Below, in pieces: positions 23,195-32,020 of a stretch of 34,286 nucleotides of DNA; within the stretch, counting starts at the first letter, position 1; every line of letters starts with the position of its first letter. This DNA comes from DATEPR01 sp036503065 (GTDB taxonomy: Bacteria; Actinomycetota; Actinomycetes; Mycobacteriales; Pseudonocardiaceae), in contig DASXXM010000500.1 of assembly GCA_036503065.1 (NCBI GenBank), positions 1 to 34,286 of the forward strand. The letters are read 5' to 3'. The position numbers and the translations under genes are program-made. Below the pieces are notes generated by a model that saw only the letters and a program-made list of their open reading frames with translations, was not told the origin of the DNA and made no database searches.

Positions 23195-26100
23195 TCAGTT
23201 TTCCTCTCTCGCCAGCACCGCGAACACCACGGAGTCGGGCCCGTAGCTCAACGTGGTGACCCACGTGGCCACCTTCGCGTCGCCCGCGGACAGCACCACC
23301 CAGCCGTCCGGGTGAACTCGGTCCACGGTGAGCGTCCGGCTGGTGATCCCGGCCTTGCGCAGGCACTCCAGCGCCGACCAGACTCGGGTGCCGGCCACGT
23401 CGACGTGCTCGCCGGACTCGGCCATCACCAGGTCGCGGACGCGGCGCAGGCCATCGCCGAGCAGCCCGGCCCAGTCCTCCTCCGTGCGGTGCGCCACCGT
23501 CTCCACGTCGCAGCCCAGCTGCTGGCCCGATCCGGTCACCACCAGGCTGACACCGGCGCCGTGGGACGCCGAGATCGCGACGCCGTCCAGTTCCGGCTTG
23601 CCGTCCGGCCGGTGCGCCACCGTCACCGGGGCACCGATGGCGCGGCTGGCGGCGAGCTCGGTCTGCGCCCGCCGGTCGGTGTCCGCGCCGGACCGGGCCG
23701 ACTCGGGGTCCGGCTCGACGACCACGGCACGGCTGCCACCGAGCACGCGCTCCAGCGACCGCTCCAGGTAGCCGCTGAGCATCGCGGGCACCCATGGGCC
23801 GGAGCCGTCCTTCTTCCGCACGGCCCGCAGTGTCAGGCCCTGCCAGCGTTCGACCACCCGGCCTGCCGGGTCGAGCACGTCCACGTCGTAGACGTAGCTG
23901 TCGCCGTCCTGCGACCGCTCCCGGGCGTCCATGACCACGAACTCGGCGTGCTGGTCGGCCGGTTCGGCCAGGTACAGCTTCTCGACGCCCTGTGGCAGCA
24001 GGGTCGCGTCGGGCACACAGCACTGGATGGCGTGCATCACCGCGTCCCGGGTGCCCGGGTCGGCCAGCACCTGGTCCTGTGGCAGGTAGGCGGCGAACCA
24101 CGGCGCCGGTGTGGTGGTGGACAGTTCGGCCACCGCGTGCCGGGCGCTCGCCCGCCGGTAGCCGAGCAGGCGCTGGAACCGCTTGCCCTGGAACAGAACC
24201 CCGCCGTAGAGCTCGGTGATCGGGTCCACCGGCACGATCGGCAGTTGGGTCGCCTCCCGTGACGGGCCGTCGTCGGGCAGGGCGGGCTGCGGCAGCCGCA
24301 GCGTGGCCCGGAAGTGGTCGGCGCTGAACCCGGTGTCCTCGGCGCGGATGGCCACCGACACCGTCTCGGTGTCGCGGACCAGCGTCGCCAGCCGCACGGT
24401 GGTCGCCTTGCCGGGGCGGACCACGATCGGGCGCAGGAACTCGACGTCCTCCAGCAGCGGCGATCCCTCCCGGCCGAGCACGGCCGTGGCGACCTGGGTC
24501 ATCGCCTCCATGCCGACCACCGCGGGGAACAGCAGGTCGCCGTCCAGTAGATGGTCGGACAGGTACGGGTCGCTGCCGGTGGACAGCTCGGCCTCGGTGA
24601 TCAGCTCGACGTCCGGGTAGTGCACCACCACCCGGTCGACGAACCGGGTCAGTGGCAGCTCCTGGCTGGTGTCCAGGGGCAGCGTCGGCAGCCCGCCCAT
24701 CCGGCCGCTGATCGTCAGCACCGGACCGGCCGACGGGTCGGCGAGCACCTGGCGCAGCACGCTCAGGCCGTTTTCAAGGGAGACCGGGGTGATGCCGTCG
24801 CGCACCAGCGCCTCGACCACGCCCAGCTTCTCGCCCATCCCGGCGCCCGACCAGACCGACCACTCCATCGCCAGCGCCCGCGACTTCGGGTGCGCGCGCT
24901 GGAAGTCGACGGTCAGCTCGCTCATCCAGTCGTTGGCGGTCGAGTAGTGCGCCTCGCCGCGCAGGCCCGCCCGGCCGATGATGCTGCCGAACGTCACCAA
25001 CAGTTTGATCTTGTCCTGGTCCACCGCGTCGAGCACCGCGCGCAGGCCGGCGACCTTCGGGGCGAGCGTCTGGTGGAACGACTCCTCGGTCAGCTTGGCC
25101 AGTGCCGCGGGCTCGTTGCGGCCCGCGCCGTGCAGCACCGCGGTGACCGGGCCGAGTGCGGCCTCGAACCGCGCCACGGCCGTGGCGACCTGCTCGGCGT
25201 CGGTGACGTCGACCCGCTCGTAGCGGTAGATCACGCCGGCCGCGGCCATCCTGGCCAGGTTGGCGGACAGTTCCTCGTCGTCCGCCGGATCGGCCCGGCC
25301 GACCAGCGCCAGCTTGGCCGCTGAGTCCTTCGCCATGACCAGCGCGCACTCGGCGGTGATGCCCTTGCCGCCACCGGTGACCAGCAGGACGTCCGAGCCG
25401 TCCAGCGGGGTGCCGGTGCGTGGCTGTGCGGGTGGTTGCACCACGCGCAGCATCGGTGCCGTCCGTTGGCCGTCCGCGTCGTAGCGGACCTCGCTGAACG
25501 TGGTGGTGGCAGCGGCTTCGGTGATCACCCGCCGTACCGTCTCGTCCACCGCGGCCGCGGTGGCCGGGGCCAGGTCGGGCAGGCCGACGATCGTGGTCGG
25601 CACGCCGGACGCCTCCAGGAACGTGGTCCTGGCAAGGCCGGACGCGCCGAACTTGTGCTGTACCACGACGAACCGGGTGCCGGCGGGCGCGCCGACGGCC
25701 ACCTTGCCCGCCTTCAGGAACAACTCGACGTGCTGCTCGCCGTTGTCCGGCAGGCACAGCAGCACACCGTTGCCGATGCCGGCCTCGGCCAGCGCGACCT
25801 GCAGCCGCTCGGCGAGCGGGTGGCCGGCAGGCGCGAACACCTGCCACGACCCGACCGGGCCGGTGCCGACGTTCACCCTCGGCGCCCTGGCCGGCAGGTA
25901 GTCCACGGAGAACGGCCGCACCCAGGCCGCCACGCCGGCCGCCTCGGCACTGGGGCCGCGGTTACTGTCGCCGTCCTGTGCGGTCGCGGCCAACTCGTCG
26001 ATCAGGTCCGCGAGCTCGCCCAGCGACACGGTGGCGAAGCTGGTGGTCAGCTCCAGCGTCGGGTGGCCGAGTTGGCGGGTGACCTCGTTGACGATCTGGC

Positions 26101-29032
26101 CCACGGTGATCGAGCTCAAGTGCAGGTCGTCGAGCGGGTGGGTGGCCGCGGTCACGGTCTCCAGCGGCAACTCGACGCGTTCCGCGGCGAGCCTGCGCAG
26201 CAGGTCCAGTGTGGACGGACCGTCCGCGCCGTTGGCCGCCACCGATTCCGTCGCGGACACCTCCGCGACGGTTTCCTCGCCCGGCCGAGCCAGTCCGACG
26301 GCGAGGTCGGGGGCTGCTTCGCACGGGCTGGACAGGAAGTTGAGCGCGCCGTCCAACGGCAGTGGACGCAGCACCCGGTCGGCGAACAGCGCCTCGGTGT
26401 CCAGCGCGGCCCCCAGCGCATACGCGGCGCCCAGTACGGACAGCAGCGAGCTGAGCGACTGGTTGTCGGTGTCGACGGACAACACCGGCACGTCCGGCGC
26501 GATGTCACGCAGCAGGCCGGCGAGCACCCGGCCGGGGCCGACCTCGACGGCGAGGTCGGCATCGGCCGCCGCCTTCGCGGCCGCCGCGTGGAAGCGAACC
26601 GGGAACAGCACCTGGTCGCGCAGCAGGGTGCGCAGGTCGGTGGTCGGATCGAGCACGTCACCGGTCACGGTGGACACGATCGAGCGGGTGGGCGGAGTGA
26701 ACGTGAACTCGGCCAGCCGCGCGGTCATCGCCTCGGCCGCGGGCTGGACCAGCGGCGAGTGGAAGGCGTGCGAGACGTTGATGCTGGTCGCGGTCAGGCC
26801 GGCGGCCCTGGCCCGCTCGCAGACCCGGTCCACCGCACCGGCATCGCCCGCGATGACCGTCTGCTTCGGACCGTTGTACCCGGCGATCACCACCGGGTCG
26901 TCCGCGAACAGCTGCTCGGCCCGGTCCGGCGTGGTGGCGATGCTGGCCATCGCGCCGCCGCCCTGACTGGCGTTGGCCATCACCTGGCCGCGCGCCTTGG
27001 CAAGGCGCAGCACGTCGTTGCCGCCCATGGCGCCGGCCCAGGCCAGCGCGGTCAGCTCGCCGAGGCTGTGCCCGACCGCGACGTCGGCCTCGATGCCCAG
27101 CGTCCGCAGCACCCGCAGGGCCGCGACCGAACCGGCCACGATGCGCGGCTGCGCGACTTCGGTGGCGACCTGGTCGCCGCCGGTGGGCACGCCCGCCTCC
27201 TCGAACACGGCCTCCGCCACGGCGAACCGGCGACGGATCGCACCGACGGTGCCACGCCCGGAACCCTGGCCGGGGAACAGGAAGGCGATCTTCGGGGCGC
27301 TCGTCCCGTGATCGAGGAACACCCCGTTCGCGGCGAACAGGCTTTCATCGCCCGCGTCCAGCGCGGTGAGCAACTGGCCGAGCTTGGCGGTGGCGTCGTC
27401 CGGGCTGGTGGTCACGACCGCGGCCCGCACCGGCCCGCCGGACAGCTGACCGGCCAGCGTGCCGGCCACGTCAGCCAGCTCGGCGAACGACAGCGCCGGC
27501 AGCAGGTCGGCCAGCGCGGTGACCCGGTCGCGCAGCGCGTCGGCGTCGACGGCGTCCAGCAGCAGCAGTTCGGCGTCCTGCCGGCTGCCGACCAGTGCCG
27601 CCGTCTCGCTGGGCAGTTCGGCCCGACGAGTGGCGCCCGGCGCCTGTTCGAGCGCGATGTGCGTGTTGATGCCACCGAAGCCCATCGCCGACACGCCGGC
27701 CCGGATCGGCTGGTCCGCGGGCCACAACTCGGCCTCGCGCGGCACGTACATGGCCGGGGACTCGCCGGTGAGCTTCGGGTGCGACTCGAAGTGACCGGTG
27801 GCAGGCGGGATGACCTGGTGGTAGACCGACAGCGCGGCCTTGATCACGCCCGCGACACCCGCGGCGGCCTTGGTGTGGCCGAAGTTGCCCTTGACCGAGC
27901 TGACCGCGGCCGGACGGGCGTCCGGGTCGGCCATGCGCCGGGCCGAACCGAGCGCCTCCAGTTCGGTGGCGTCGCCCAGGGCGGTGCCGGTGCCGTGGCC
28001 CTCGAAGTAGGCGACGGTCTCCACGCCGTACTCGGCCCGGCCGTAGGCGCGGTTGATGGCCAGCCGGTGGCCCGCGGCCTCGGGGCGGGTGATGCCGCCC
28101 TTGCCGTCCGACGAGATGCCCCAGCCGGTGATCGACGCGTAGATCCGCAGGTCGCGGGCTATCGCGTCCTCCTCGCGCATCAGCACGATGACGCCGGAGC
28201 CCTCGCCCGGCCAGAAGCCGTTGGAGTCCTTGTCGTAGATCTTCATCTCGCCGGTGGCCAGCGCGCCCGTCTTGGCGAACCCGATCACCTCGAACGGGTC
28301 GATGGACAGGTCGACGCCGCCCGCGAGGCAGACGTCCAGGTCGCCGTCCGCGAGCGCCTTGGCCGCGGTGGCGATCGAGAGCAGCGACGACGAGCAGGCG
28401 CCGTCGACGGTGTAGCCGCCGCCGCCGAAGTCGAAGTAGTTGCAGATGCGGCCCGCGATGGTGTTGGCGAGGCCGCCGGCGAGCGTGTCCTCGTCGATGG
28501 CCGGGAACGGCGCCTTGTACACCGGTTCGAGGTCGCGCAGGAACGTGCTGGTCTCGTCGTCGTCCCAGCCCTTGGCGGCCAACGCGGCGGCCAGGGTGCG
28601 CCGGACGTAGGGCCAGCGCAGCCGCATCAGGTTGGCGCGGGAGAACTCACCGGTCAGGCTGTTGCCGATGACCACGCCGGTGGCCTGGCGCGGCAGGCCT
28701 GCCGCGTCCGGGAAGCCTGCGTCGGCGAGTGCCGTCGCGGCGACGTCCAGCGCCAGCCAGTGCGTGAGGTCGGTCGACCGGTAGGTGCTGCCGGCGACCT
28801 TGTACTTGAGCCGGTCGAATTCGAAGTCGCGCAGCACGGCCGCTTTGCTCGCATAGAAGCGGTCCGGCGCCTTCGGGTCGGCCGAGTAGTAGTCCGCCTG
28901 GTTCATCCGCTGGTCGGGCAGCCTGCGGAAGGCGCGGCGCCCGGCCAGGATGTTCTCCCAGAGATCTTCGGTGCTAGCGGCGTCGGGGTACCGAAGTCCG
29001 ATGCCAACGATCGCGATCCGCACGGTGCTCAA
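23195..29032 (-). CDS. pksE: Enediyne iterative type I polyketide synthase PksE (KS-AT-ACP-KR-DH-PPTase)
   Basis: 1945 residues, the usual PksE length. KS: about 1-465, Cys213 in VDGACSSSL, His346 in EGHGTGTALGD, His386 in GNFGHTKA. AT: about 580-880, Ser656 in GHSLGE. ACP: about 935-1015, phosphopantetheine Ser974 in HLSSITVG. KR: about 1205-1445, glycine motif GGGKGI, Ser1350, Tyr1363, Asn1367. DH: about 1465-1745, His1494 in DPYLSDHLLDGDLLFP, likely Asp1663. PPTase: about 1750-1945, GCDVE at 1840-1844 and WSALECLRK at 1885-1893. The ACP position between AT and KR and the C-terminal PPTase separate it from modular PKSs and PUFA synthases. It should build a polyene from malonyl-CoA and prime its own ACP. 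TTG 29032 has AGGCGG six bases upstream; GTG 29023 is the alternative start. All catalytic residues inspected are intact. Confidence 0.97.
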   Translation of the reverse strand: MSTVRIAIVGIGLRYPDAASTEDLWENILAGRRAFRRLPDQRMNQADYYSADPKAPDRFYASKAAVLRDFEFDRLKYKVAGSTYRSTDLTHWLALDVAATALADAGFPDAAGLPRQATGVVIGNSLTGEFSRANLMRLRWPYVRRTLAAALAAKGWDDDETSTFLRDLEPVYKAPFPAIDEDTLAGGLANTIAGRICNYFDFGGGGYTVDGACSSSLLSIATAAKALADGDLDVCLAGGVDLSIDPFEVIGFAKTGALATGEMKIYDKDSNGFWPGEGSGVIVLMREEDAIARDLRIYASITGWGISSDGKGGITRPEAAGHRLAINRAYGRAEYGVETVAYFEGHGTGTALGDATELEALGSARRMADPDARPAAVSSVKGNFGHTKAAAGVAGVIKAALSVYHQVIPPATGHFESHPKLTGESPAMYVPREAELWPADQPIRAGVSAMGFGGINTHIALEQAPGATRRAELPSETAALVGSRQDAELLLLDAVDADALRDRVTALADLLPALSFAELADVAGTLAGQLSGGPVRAAVVTTSPDDATAKLGQLLTALDAGDESLFAANGVFLDHGTSAPKIAFLFPGQGSGRGTVGAIRRRFAVAEAVFEEAGVPTGGDQVATEVAQPRIVAGSVAALRVLRTLGIEADVAVGHSLGELTALAWAGAMGGNDVLRLAKARGQVMANASQGGGAMASIATTPDRAEQLFADDPVVIAGYNGPKQTVIAGDAGAVDRVCERARAAGLTATSINVSHAFHSPLVQPAAEAMTARLAEFTFTPPTRSIVSTVTGDVLDPTTDLRTLLRDQVLFPVRFHAAAAKAAADADLAVEVGPGRVLAGLLRDIAPDVPVLSVDTDNQSLSSLLSVLGAAYALGAALDTEALFADRVLRPLPLDGALNFLSSPCEAAPDLAVGLARPGEETVAEVSATESVAANGADGPSTLDLLRRLAAERVELPLETVTAATHPLDDLHLSSITVGQIVNEVTRQLGHPTLELTTSFATVSLGELADLIDELAATAQDGDSNRGPSAEAAGVAAWVRPFSVDYLPARAPRVNVGTGPVGSWQVFAPAGHPLAERLQVALAEAGIGNGVLLCLPDNGEQHVELFLKAGKVAVGAPAGTRFVVVQHKFGASGLARTTFLEASGVPTTIVGLPDLAPATAAAVDETVRRVITEAAATTTFSEVRYDADGQRTAPMLRVVQPPAQPRTGTPLDGSDVLLVTGGGKGITAECALVMAKDSAAKLALVGRADPADDEELSANLARMAAAGVIYRYERVDVTDAEQVATAVARFEAALGPVTAVLHGAGRNEPAALAKLTEESFHQTLAPKVAGLRAVLDAVDQDKIKLLVTFGSIIGRAGLRGEAHYSTANDWMSELTVDFQRAHPKSRALAMEWSVWSGAGMGEKLGVVEALVRDGITPVSLENGLSVLRQVLADPSAGPVLTISGRMGGLPTLPLDTSQELPLTRFVDRVVVHYPDVELITEAELSTGSDPYLSDHLLDGDLLFPAVVGMEAMTQVATAVLGREGSPLLEDVEFLRPIVVRPGKATTVRLATLVRDTETVSVAIRAEDTGFSADHFRATLRLPQPALPDDGPSREATQLPIVPVDPITELYGGVLFQGKRFQRLLGYRRASARHAVAELSTTTPAPWFAAYLPQDQVLADPGTRDAVMHAIQCCVPDATLLPQGVEKLYLAEPADQHAEFVVMDARERSQDGDSYVYDVDVLDPAGRVVERWQGLTLRAVRKKDGSGPWVPAMLSGYLERSLERVLGGSRAVVVEPDPESARSGADTDRRAQTELAASRAIGAPVTVAHRPDGKPELDGVAISASHGAGVSLVVTGSGQQLGCDVETVAHRTEEDWAGLLGDGLRRVRDLVMAESGEHVDVAGTRVWSALECLRKAGITSRTLTVDRVHPDGWVVLSAGDAKVATWVTTLSYGPDSVVFAVLAREEN

Positions 29033-29331
29033 CGTATACCGCCTATTCTCGATGACCTGCCGACCCCAATCGGCGCGCCCATTAAACGCCGGGCCGCATA
29101 ACGCGGCTAATCCAGCCGAGTCCGGCGATAGTCCTCGACACGCTTTTAGCTTGCCTCGTCAAGGGTGCACCAGCGCTGCGGCGGATGCCTTCTCCTCATG
29201 TGCCGTCCGCCCATTTCTCCGATATTGCCGAGCTTATCCATGATCATCAAACGGATGCGACCGCACTTGCGGAGATGCGCCGTGACTATTGCCGAGCTGA
29301 CCATGGCAATGCCCCACCACCGGAGGAATCG
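29033..29331. promoter_or_regulatory. Divergent control region, pksE / P450 operon
   Basis: 299 bases of lower GC than its neighbours between two divergent operons. A TATACG hexamer (29034-29039, minus sense) just before the pksE start could be a -10, but no good -35 is seen. A self-complementary ATGATCAT lies at 29240-29247. The GGAGG at 29322-29326 belongs to the P450 gene. An open frame from 29185 into the P450 has no P450 character before 29332. Confidence 0.45.
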
Positions 29332-30714
29332 ATGCCATCATCTCTCGGTCGAGTACCCCCTGGACCACCCCGCCGGGCCGCACTCGAGGTGCTGCGCAAA
29401 CTGCGCGCGGACCGGCTGGGCCTGATGAGCGAGGCGGTCACCGAGTACGGCGACGCGGTCCGGGTGGCGATCGGCCCGAAGAAGCTCTACATCTTCAACG
29501 CCCCCGACCACGCCAAGCACGTGCTCGCGGACAACGCGACCAACTACCACAAGGGCATCGGCTACACGGAGGCCAAGCGCGCACTCGGCGACGGGCTGCT
29601 GACCAGCGAGGGCGCGCTGTGGAAGGAGCAACGGCGCACCATCCAGCCGGTGTTCCAGCACAAGCGGATCGCCGCGCAGGCCGACGTGATCGTCGACGAG
29701 GCACTCGGTCTCGTCGGGCGGCTGCGCGCGCACCAGGACGCGGGCCGGCCGGTCGACGTGCTGTCCGAGATCACGGCGCTCACCCTGGGTGTGCTCGGCA
29801 ACACACTGCTGGACGCCGACCTCGGCGCGTTCGAGTCGATCGGGCACTCGTTCGAGGACGTGCAGGACCAGGCCATGTTCGAGATGGAGACCCTGGGCAT
29901 GGTGCCGAGGTGGCTGCCGCTGAAGCGCCAGCGGGCGTTCCGCCGCTCGCGCGCCGACCTCGAACGGATCATGCGGATCCTGGTGGCGCAACGGAAGGAC
30001 AACCCGGTCGAGGCCGGCGAGGACGTGTTGACCCGGCTCATCGCCTCGACCGGCAAGGAGCCCGACCGGCGGGTCGCCGACCGCCGCATGCGCGACGAAC
30101 TGGTGACGCTGCTGCTGGCCGGGCACGAGACGACGGCCAGCACCGTCGGCTGGACGTTGAACCTGGTGAGCCAGCACCCTGCGGTCCGCGACCGGCTGCA
30201 CGATGAGGCGGTGGCCGTCTACGGCGACCGCCGCCCGACCTACGAGGACCTGCCCCGGCTGCGCTACACCAGCATGGTGCTCCAGGAGACCATGCGCCTG
30301 TTCCCGCCGGTGTGGATCCTCACCCGTAGGGCGGTCGCCGACGACGAGGTCGGCGGCTACCACGTCCCGGCCGGCGCCGAGGTCCTGATCTGCCCGTACA
30401 CCCTGCACCGGCACCCGAAGTACTGGGCCGACCCGGAGCGGTTCGACCCGGCGCGGTTCGACCCGGACGTGCCGGTCAACCGGCCCCGCTATGCGCACAT
30501 CCCGTTCGGCGCCGGGCCTCGGTTCTGCGTCGGCAACCACCTAGGCATGATGGAGGCCACCTTCATCATCTCCACGCTGATGCGCGACCTGCGGCTGGAG
30601 AAGCAGCCCGGTTTCCAGGTCAAGCCGGAGCCGATGCTGTCCCTGCGCCTGGGTGGCGGCCTGCCGATGAGCGTCCACCCCTGGACGCGGACGGCGGGCC
30701 GAGCCGCGGCCTGA
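29332..30714 (+). CDS. Cytochrome P450 (CYP102/CYP4-like clade)
   Basis: A 460-residue P450, longer than typical soluble bacterial forms. Motifs: N-terminal proline-rich VPPGPPRR, C-helix WKEQRRTIQPVF, I-helix LLLAGHETTAST, ExxR in LQETMRLFPPVW, PERFDPARF, and heme loop FGAGPRFCVGNH. The C-helix and ExxR style place it with CYP102/CYP4-like fatty-acid or terpene hydroxylases, not with the P450 at 324-1562. A lipophilic polyene or core intermediate would be a fitting substrate (inference). ATG 29332 is chosen because GGAGG sits five bases upstream; the frame is open to 29185 but that part is not P450-like. It heads an operon with a methyltransferase and an AhpD-like protein. Confidence 0.93.
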   Translation: MPSSLGRVPPGPPRRAALEVLRKLRADRLGLMSEAVTEYGDAVRVAIGPKKLYIFNAPDHAKHVLADNATNYHKGIGYTEAKRALGDGLLTSEGALWKEQRRTIQPVFQHKRIAAQADVIVDEALGLVGRLRAHQDAGRPVDVLSEITALTLGVLGNTLLDADLGAFESIGHSFEDVQDQAMFEMETLGMVPRWLPLKRQRAFRRSRADLERIMRILVAQRKDNPVEAGEDVLTRLIASTGKEPDRRVADRRMRDELVTLLLAGHETTASTVGWTLNLVSQHPAVRDRLHDEAVAVYGDRRPTYEDLPRLRYTSMVLQETMRLFPPVWILTRRAVADDEVGGYHVPAGAEVLICPYTLHRHPKYWADPERFDPARFDPDVPVNRPRYAHIPFGAGPRFCVGNHLGMMEATFIISTLMRDLRLEKQPGFQVKPEPMLSLRLGGGLPMSVHPWTRTAGRAAA

Positions 30715-30720
30715 GCCGCG

Positions 30721-30785
30721 CGGAAAGACGTCGAGCATCATGGCCAACTTCACGGAAAGTCGGTAGCGCACCATGGACAACCTCA
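30721..30785 (+). repeat. Tandem imperfect repeat of the methyltransferase start region
   Basis: Units 30721-30752 and 30753-30785 both begin CGGAAAG and contain an ATG followed by nearly the same eight codons. The upstream ATG (30740) reads MANFTESR then stop at 30764-30766, and the true start (30773) reads MDNLTENQ. Confidence 0.7.
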
Positions 30786-31975
30786 CGGAGAATCAGTACG
30801 GCCTGCCGGAGCAGCACCCGAAGGTGGCCGAATTCTCGGAGCTGCGTGCGGCCATCGCCGACGAGCGGGTCCGTGAGCTTTTCCCGTTCAGCTTCCTGGC
30901 GGCGAACGAGACATTCGGCCGCCTCGTCGACGCGACCGCCTATCGCATTCTGTCGTCGATCGGCGCGCTGCCGGAGGCAATGGGAATATCGGTGCAGCAG
31001 GCCAAGAAAGAGCTCTCGATTCCGTGGCGCCGCACGGTTCCGCTGCACTTCCTCTACGAGCGGCTCTCCGACGGCGGCATTCTGGAACGGGAGAACGGCC
31101 GCTATTTCCACGGGACCGTCGCGGTGGCCGAGTTCGACACGGTCGCGGCCGAACTGGCCGAGCGCGCGCCCGGCGCGGCGGTGGCCGTCGAGATCCTGCA
31201 CACGCTGGTCGACGAGGCGAAGCGCTTCTTCCGCGGCGAGGCGACGGGCGACGAGATCCTGTTCGCGCCGACGAAGCTGCCGCTGTGGCTGAAGTACTTC
31301 TCCAACGACAACATGCTGTACGCCATCAACAACACCATCGGCGCCGAAGCGCTGTCCCGCCTGGTGCCTGCCGATGGCGGGCCGTTCGAGATCCTGGAGA
31401 TCGGCGGCGGCTGCGGCAGCGCGGCCGAGGAGGCGCTCCGCAAGCTCGGCGCCGATGTCACGCGCTACCGGTTCACCGAGGTCGCCGAGACCTTCGCCCG
31501 GCACGGCGAGCGGGCGGCGCGGGCCGCCGCATCGCCCTCGACGCTCGTCGAGTCGGCGCGCGTGGACATGACGCTGCCCTGGGCGGCGCAGGGGATCGAG
31601 CCGGGCACGTTCGACGCGGTCTATGCCGTCAACTGCTTCCACGTGGCGCCGGACCTCGACTTCGTCCTGGCCGAGGCGGCGCGGGCGCTGCGGCCGGGCG
31701 GCACGGTCGTCGTCTCCGAGTGCGTCCGCCCGACGAAGCTCGCGCGGCCCATCCACGCCGAGATCATCTTCGACTTCCTGGACAGCTTCACCGATGTCGC
31801 CACCGACCCGGTGAAGCGGCCGACGCACGGCTTCCTGACGCCGGTGGCGTGGCGCGCCTCGTTCGAGGCGGCGGGTCTCGGCGACGTTCGAGTCCTGCCC
31901 GACGTCGACGCGATCGCGGAGAAGTACCCGGACTTCGTGGTCGGCGCGGTGATGGCCCGCGCGAAAACCGACTGA
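30773..31975 (+). CDS. Class I SAM-dependent methyltransferase
   Basis: A 400-residue methyltransferase. Residues 1-195 are a helical lid/winged-helix-like region (RRTVPLHFLYERLSDGGILERENGRY). The Rossmann fold begins with motif I EILEIGGGCGSAAEEA (206-221), followed by VNCFHVAPDLDFVLAEAARALRPGGTVVVSE. The C-terminal half resembles methyltransferase domains of PKS-associated and small-molecule enzymes; whether it targets O, N or C is not clear. It lies 58 bases after the P450. The ribosome site is weak (GGAAAG, about 15 bases away), and a duplicated mini-frame precedes the start. Confidence 0.87.
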   Translation: MDNLTENQYGLPEQHPKVAEFSELRAAIADERVRELFPFSFLAANETFGRLVDATAYRILSSIGALPEAMGISVQQAKKELSIPWRRTVPLHFLYERLSDGGILERENGRYFHGTVAVAEFDTVAAELAERAPGAAVAVEILHTLVDEAKRFFRGEATGDEILFAPTKLPLWLKYFSNDNMLYAINNTIGAEALSRLVPADGGPFEILEIGGGCGSAAEEALRKLGADVTRYRFTEVAETFARHGERAARAAASPSTLVESARVDMTLPWAAQGIEPGTFDAVYAVNCFHVAPDLDFVLAEAARALRPGGTVVVSECVRPTKLARPIHAEIIFDFLDSFTDVATDPVKRPTHGFLTPVAWRASFEAAGLGDVRVLPDVDAIAEKYPDFVVGAVMARAKTD

Positions 31976-32020
31976 GCGCCCCCTGACCCGGCACGTCCAG
32001 ACTCTCGAGGAGGAGCGGCA

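Noticed and set aside
23195..29032. PUFA-synthase or ordinary modular PKS as the identity of the large enzyme
   Set aside because: The single ACP between AT and KR, C-terminal PPTase, the KS/ACP signature residues and the adjacent E10 thioesterase fit PksE; no ER, tandem ACPs or docking ends are seen.
25436..29101. A 1221-codon plus-strand open frame opposite pksE
   Set aside because: Low-complexity Arg/Gly/Gln/Val-rich product and no domain; it is the antisense shadow of GC-rich PKS codons, and the minus strand encodes all PksE domains.
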